Shown here in pieces: positions 60,397 through 64,000 of a DNA stretch of 64,000 nt (within the stretch, counting starts at the first letter, position 1; each line of letters begins with the position of its first letter). Below the pieces are notes generated by a model. It had not been told where the DNA came from. It did no database searches and saw only the letters and a list, made by a program, of their open reading frames with translations. Both the position numbers and the translations under genes were made by a program. The DNA lies in assembly GCF_900169175.1 (NCBI RefSeq), contig NZ_FXZM01000013.1:1-64000 (forward strand), read 5' to 3'. This DNA comes from Brevibacterium jeotgali (GTDB lineage: Bacteria > Actinomycetota > Actinomycetes > Actinomycetales > Brevibacteriaceae).

Positions 60397-60586
60397 CCTT
60401 GCATCCGGGCAATCGCCCCCGCTGGGCATGCGCGGGCCAGCCGCGCCCCTCCCGGGTTCCGCCCAATCCAGCCCACACCCAGACGGAGCACGAGTGCCGG
60501 TCAGTCGTCTTCGTTACCGTAGGGGGTTGGCCAGCGAGCATTGCCCGCACAACCGGGCGTCCGCAGACGAGCAGGCAGGAGAACTG

Positions 60587-61411
60587 GTGCAGTTCAGAAC
60601 CATGGGCATGGCAATTGGCGCGACCGGCTTCGCACTGGCAGTGGCCGCGTGCGGCGGCTCCGGAGGCTCTGAAGCAGCCCCCGAGGGGCAGGAGTCCCCC
60701 GCCGCCGAACAGGGGCAGGACCCTGCGGCCGGCGGCGGAACAGCCGAAGGCGAGCAGCCCGCGGCGCCAGAACCCGACCTCGAAGGCGTTCCCGACGTGG
60801 TGGCCGACGTCAACGGCACGGAGATCACGAAGGACGAGTTCACCGGCGTCTACGAGAGCCAGTTCCAGCAGATGGCGATGCAGTCGCAGGCATCCGGCCA
60901 GGAAGTCGATCAGGACAAGCTGAAGAGCGACACCCTGGACAGCCTCATCGGCGTCGAGCTCCTCGAGCAGGAGGCCGGCGACCGCGGCATCGAGGTGAGC
61001 GATTCTCAGATCGAGGAAGCACTCACGGAGACGGCCGAGAAGAACCAGATGAGCGCCGACGACTTCATCGCCGCCATGGAAGAGCAGGGCATGCCGGAGG
61101 ATGAGGTCCGCTCACAGGTCGCATCGCAGGAGACCGTCGGACAGCTCGTCGAAGACGAGAACGGCGGATTCGAAGCGAGCGACGATGAGCTGAAGGAAGC
61201 GTACGACCAGGCGAAGTCCCAGCAGGAGCAGATGGCCCAGCAGCCCCAGCAGGGTCAGCAGGGCGCACCTCAGCAGCCGCAGGAGATGCCTCCGTTCGAA
61301 GAGGTGAAGCCGCAGCTCGAGGACCAGGTCACGCAGCAGAAGCAGGCGGAGGCGACCGACGCCCTCGCAACCGAACTGCGCGAAGGCGCGGATGTGACCG
61401 TCAACCTCTGA
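60587..61411 (+). CDS. SurA-N-like lipoprotein
   Basis: A 274-residue lipoprotein with signal MQFRTMGMAIGATGFALAVA and lipobox LAVAAC (Cys near 22). After a Gly/Glu/Pro-rich linker comes a SurA_N-like helical domain (VADVNGTEITKDEFTGVYES and DTLDSLIGVELLEQEAGDRG). A Gln-rich segment lies near residues 205-235. It lacks the parvulin domain, so it is probably a chaperone-like secretion helper without prolyl isomerase activity. GTG 60587 has AGGAG upstream. It stands alone. Confidence 0.75.
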   Translation: MQFRTMGMAIGATGFALAVAACGGSGGSEAAPEGQESPAAEQGQDPAAGGGTAEGEQPAAPEPDLEGVPDVVADVNGTEITKDEFTGVYESQFQQMAMQSQASGQEVDQDKLKSDTLDSLIGVELLEQEAGDRGIEVSDSQIEEALTETAEKNQMSADDFIAAMEEQGMPEDEVRSQVASQETVGQLVEDENGGFEASDDELKEAYDQAKSQQEQMAQQPQQGQQGAPQQPQEMPPFEEVKPQLEDQVTQQKQAEATDALATELREGADVTVNL

Positions 61412-62447
61412 CGCGCCTCACGCCGCTCACGACGAACCCCACGGCCACGGCCAGCCACGCGCACACGGCGACGCCTAGGAAACCGGTGCCCACGGCCTCG
61501 AGCGCGGGGATGTGATCGACGCGCCCCAGGCGGATCGACGCGACGGCGAACATCCCCAGCGGGAACACCATCGACCACAGCGCAGGCGTGTAGCGCAGGG
61601 GCACCCGGTGGATGACGTGCCGCCAGATCCCGGCGCCCGCGAACATGGGGATGAGCCACGCGGCGAAGCACCAGAAGATGACGACCGTCGCACTGACGAG
61701 TGACCGCGAGGCATCGATCATCGGCGTCGACGGCATGTCTGCGATGCCGGCGCCTGCGACGACGGATATCGCCAGCGCTCCCATCGCGACCCAGTACGGC
61801 GCATCGAACTGCTCCGGAGTCACACCGTGGTGGACGAAGCGCAGCGTCACGAGCACGGCGATGCCGGCATAGAGCAGCGTGCCGACGGACCACGACATCA
61901 CCGTGAGGATGCCGATGAGGTGCGAGTACTGCGGGACCAGCGGCAGGACTGCTGCGAGCGCGACGGCCACCGACTGCGAACCCACCGACCAGATGAACCA
62001 CGTGCCGTTGGTGCGGGCGAGGATCGGCTCCCCATCGCGCGCCATGAGGACCTGCCACGGCAGCACGTATCCGAGCACCAGCCACACCGCGGCCGCCACG
62101 ACCACCAGGCCCACGGACACCGGCGCGAACCGCGTCTCCAGCAGACCGACGGACAGCACTCCCGTTCCGGCGACGATCGTGAAGTAGCCGAAGGTCCTCT
62201 CCGGGTCGCGCTGGTCGGCCTTCACCCGCTCGCGATGGCGGAACCAGCGCAGCGCGTAGAGCAGGGCCAGCACCACATATGCGACGAGCGCGATCACCAG
62301 GAGGATCGTCGCCGCCCATCCGACGCCCACGGTGTCCAGACCGATCGCCACGATGCCCGTCGCCATGACGAGCGCGAAGTACCCCGGCGACAGCCCCGCG
62401 AGGGCACGGTCGAATCGCTGCACGGGAGAGCTGATCGTGGTCGTCAC
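61401..62447 (-). CDS. TDT family transporter (SLAC1/tellurite-resistance type)
   Basis: A 348-residue, ten-helix membrane protein. The N-terminal helix FALVMATGIVAIGLDTVG is the hallmark of TDT/SLAC1 proteins, with ATVVIFWCFAAWLIPMFAG in the middle. Family members export C4-dicarboxylates, sulfite or anions, or confer tellurite resistance. GTG 62447 has GGGAGG directly before it. Its stop overlaps the SurA-like gene end by 11 bases. Confidence 0.85.
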   Translation of the reverse strand: MTTTISSPVQRFDRALAGLSPGYFALVMATGIVAIGLDTVGVGWAATILLVIALVAYVVLALLYALRWFRHRERVKADQRDPERTFGYFTIVAGTGVLSVGLLETRFAPVSVGLVVVAAAVWLVLGYVLPWQVLMARDGEPILARTNGTWFIWSVGSQSVAVALAAVLPLVPQYSHLIGILTVMSWSVGTLLYAGIAVLVTLRFVHHGVTPEQFDAPYWVAMGALAISVVAGAGIADMPSTPMIDASRSLVSATVVIFWCFAAWLIPMFAGAGIWRHVIHRVPLRYTPALWSMVFPLGMFAVASIRLGRVDHIPALEAVGTGFLGVAVCAWLAVAVGFVVSGVRRVRG

Positions 62448-62521
62448 CCTCCCATTGTGGCCGCATCCCGCTGCCGAGGTCCCGCGCGGGTCACCGCTCG
62501 CGACCCCGGCGCCGCTGGCAG

Positions 62522-62980
62522 TCACCTCCGGCGACGCCTGCTGCGCGCGGGCGTCCTCGCCCAATCACCCCGGACGAACCGGACGAGTCGAATAAGGCCG
62601 ATGACCGCGGCGGCGCCGTAGAAGAGCGCACCGATCGCGAACGCGGGGATCGTGAACCCGGGGGCGTAGCGCCATCTGCCGATCACCGGCACGCCGAGTG
62701 ATTCGAGGAGGGCGCAGAACGCGCAGCCCACCGCAGTCGCACCGGCGGCGGCGACGAGGAGCACCCGACCGACCAACCGCTCCTCGCCGATGAGCTGCGC
62801 GATGCCGACCAGCAGGCATCCGCCGAAGAACAGCAGGCAGAGCAGACCGATCGGATGGCCCGGGCCGACCACGATGACAACCCCGGCCACGACGAACAGG
62901 GACGACACGACGATCAGCTTGATCGCGTCACGTCGCCGCTTGCGCACCATCTCGGCGAAGTACCTCTCGAACTCGGACAC
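62522..62980 (-). CDS. membrane protein of unknown function
   Basis: The 152-residue protein has four hydrophobic segments (LIVVSSLFVVAGVVIVVG, IGLLCLLFFGGCLLVGIAQLI, VGRVLLVAAAGATAVGCAF and FTIPAFAIGALFYGAAAVIGL). A basic tail (TPARSRRRR) ends it. No family is recognised. GTG 62980 is used because the frame beyond has no coding character. It precedes the TDT gene by 74 bases on the same strand. Confidence 0.6.
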   Translation of the reverse strand: MSEFERYFAEMVRKRRRDAIKLIVVSSLFVVAGVVIVVGPGHPIGLLCLLFFGGCLLVGIAQLIGEERLVGRVLLVAAAGATAVGCAFCALLESLGVPVIGRWRYAPGFTIPAFAIGALFYGAAAVIGLIRLVRFVRGDWARTPARSRRRRR

Positions 62981-63078
62981 CGTCCCAGGGTATCCGCGCC
63001 CCCGTGCACACGAAGGGTGTGACGGTCGTCGCCTCTCCTTGCAGTCAGTGCAATTATGCGCGTACTGTAATTCGCGCG

Positions 63079-63756
63079 ATGACAACACATGAGACACCAC
63101 CAGACATCAGCCTGCGCGAACGGAAGAAGCTGGAGACCCGACGCATGATCCGTCGGGTCGCACTCGATCTGGCCACGGAGCACGGGCTGGAAGAGCTCAC
63201 CGTGGAAGCGATCGCCCAGAGTGCCGACATCTCGCCGCGCACGTTCTTCAACTACTTCTCCCACAAGGAGGACGCGCTGGTGACTGACGCCGCAGCAGCC
63301 GCGTCGGCACTGCATCCGGCGATCGTCGCGCGGCCCGCGGAGGAGTCTCCCCTCCACGCTATCCGCGCGGTGATCACAGAGCATGACCTCTTCTCCCTCA
63401 TGAACACGGATCGCGATCGCACGCTCACGCGGCAGAAGCTGGTGCAGCAGCATCCGACCCTCACCTCGCGCCAGCTGGGGCAGCACGCACTGATGGAGCA
63501 GGCGCTCAGAGACGCGGTCGCAGAGCGACTGGGCACGGATCCGGAGTCTGATCTGCGTCCCGCGCTCGTCGCCGGAGTGGCGGGATCCGTCATTCGCATC
63601 GCAATACAGCGGTGGACCGCGAGCGACGAGACCGCGCTCAGCGACCTGCTCGTCTCCGCCTTCGACATGCTCGAGCAGGGTCTCCTCTCGCACACGCCCT
63701 CCGACCCGGGCGCCTCCGTCACATCCTCGCAGGCAGGAGGGAACCCGCATGAGTGA
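63079..63756 (+). CDS. TetR/AcrR family transcriptional regulator
   Basis: A 225-residue regulator with the TetR HTH at residues about 15-60 (RERKKLETRRMIRRVALDLA and SADISPRTFFNYFSHKEDAL) and a helical ligand domain. ATG 63079 is used. It overlaps the start of the MFS gene by 8 bases, so it probably regulates the efflux pump. The drug or signal is unknown. Confidence 0.88.
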   Translation: MTTHETPPDISLRERKKLETRRMIRRVALDLATEHGLEELTVEAIAQSADISPRTFFNYFSHKEDALVTDAAAAASALHPAIVARPAEESPLHAIRAVITEHDLFSLMNTDRDRTLTRQKLVQQHPTLTSRQLGQHALMEQALRDAVAERLGTDPESDLRPALVAGVAGSVIRIAIQRWTASDETALSDLLVSAFDMLEQGLLSHTPSDPGASVTSSQAGGNPHE

Positions 63757-64000
63757 GTCAGGCAGGACCGGCGCAGAGGACCACTCACCGGTCAATCGCA
63801 ACATCGTCATGGGCGTCCTGCTCTCCGGCGCATTCGTCATCATCCTCAACCAGACGCTCCTCAACACGGCACTGCCCGCATTCATGCTGGACTTCGGCAT
63901 CTCCGCCAGCGAAGCCCAGTGGGTGACCACGATCTTCATGCTGGTCAACGGCATCATGATCCCCGTCACCGCATTCCTCATCCAGAAGTTCACGACGCGC
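63749..64000 (+). CDS. MFS (DHA2-like) transporter, cut by window edge
   Basis: The first 84 residues are visible. They show MFS helix 1 (GVLLSGAFVIILNQTLLNTALPAFMLDFG) and helix 2 (WVTTIFMLVNGIMIPVTAFL), with NQTLLNTALP the DHA2 signature. The TetR gene directly before is its probable regulator. AGGAGGG precedes the ATG. Confidence 0.85.
   Translation, partial: MSESGRTGAEDHSPVNRNIVMGVLLSGAFVIILNQTLLNTALPAFMLDFGISASEAQWVTTIFMLVNGIMIPVTAFLIQKFTTR

Overview
The window comes from a high-GC Gram-positive bacterium (Actinomycetota). G+C is roughly two thirds by eye, GTG and TTG starts are common, ATGA/GTGA start-stop overlaps are frequent, and there are lipoprotein signals, an LPXTG-type surface protein, a CHAP-domain secreted protein, a KtrAB-like potassium system and a cory-CC-star/ArsA pair. 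A member of the Micrococcales such as Brevibacterium is my best guess, but the genus is not proven. No rRNA, tRNA or CRISPR array was seen. About 60 protein genes fill the window with short gaps, and no gene-free stretch exceeds 300 bases.

Region 1 (1-5.2 kb) is the edge of a surface-polysaccharide locus. It holds the end of an ISL3-family insertion sequence, then a two-domain glycosyltransferase, a UDP-ManNAc dehydrogenase (wecC) and a GH79/GH39-like lipoprotein. Region 2 (5.2-9.4 kb) has a sulfurtransferase-sufE-Pth2-like operon and an HTTM/DUF5819 membrane pair. Region 3 (9.5-17 kb) starts with a repetitive LPXTG surface protein (choice-of-anchor G type) that is broken by a frameshift and a stop codon. 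It continues with KtrAB-like potassium uptake, small metabolic genes and a decayed nuclease-like gene.

Region 4 (17-26.5 kb) has a mismatch glycosylase, a MerR regulator divergent from a SulP transporter with a long operator-like dyad between them, two MFS transporters, a zinc-finger/TetR regulator and a pair of CNNM/CBS membrane proteins. Region 5 (26.6-34 kb) has two tandem TRAP-type solute-binding lipoproteins without membrane subunits, an unknown 613-residue protein, a macro-domain protein, a patatin-like lipase and a CHAP protein. Region 6 (33.7-43.3 kb) has an AraC-type regulator divergent from a small hydrolase operon, a YibE/F protein, a quinone-reductase-like enzyme and a three-gene operon (esterase, acyltransferase, DUF6320).

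Region 7 (43.4-51.3 kb) is a peptide/nickel-type ABC transporter. Its solute-binding gene and the divergent pyrroline-5-carboxylate reductase gene have both lost their 5' ends at one junction near 50,040. Next comes nagB. Region 8 (51.4-64 kb) has a histidine kinase translationally coupled to a membrane glycosyltransferase with a convergent response regulator, then the cstA / cory-CC-star / arsA-like operon, a SurA-like lipoprotein, a TDT-family transporter and a TetR/MFS efflux pair cut by the window edge.

The observations most worth following are the cstA-cory-CC-star-ArsA cluster with its unusual gene overlap, the dppA/proC deletion junction, the broken surface protein, the kinase-glycosyltransferase-receiver module, and several operator-like repeats tied to identifiable regulators.
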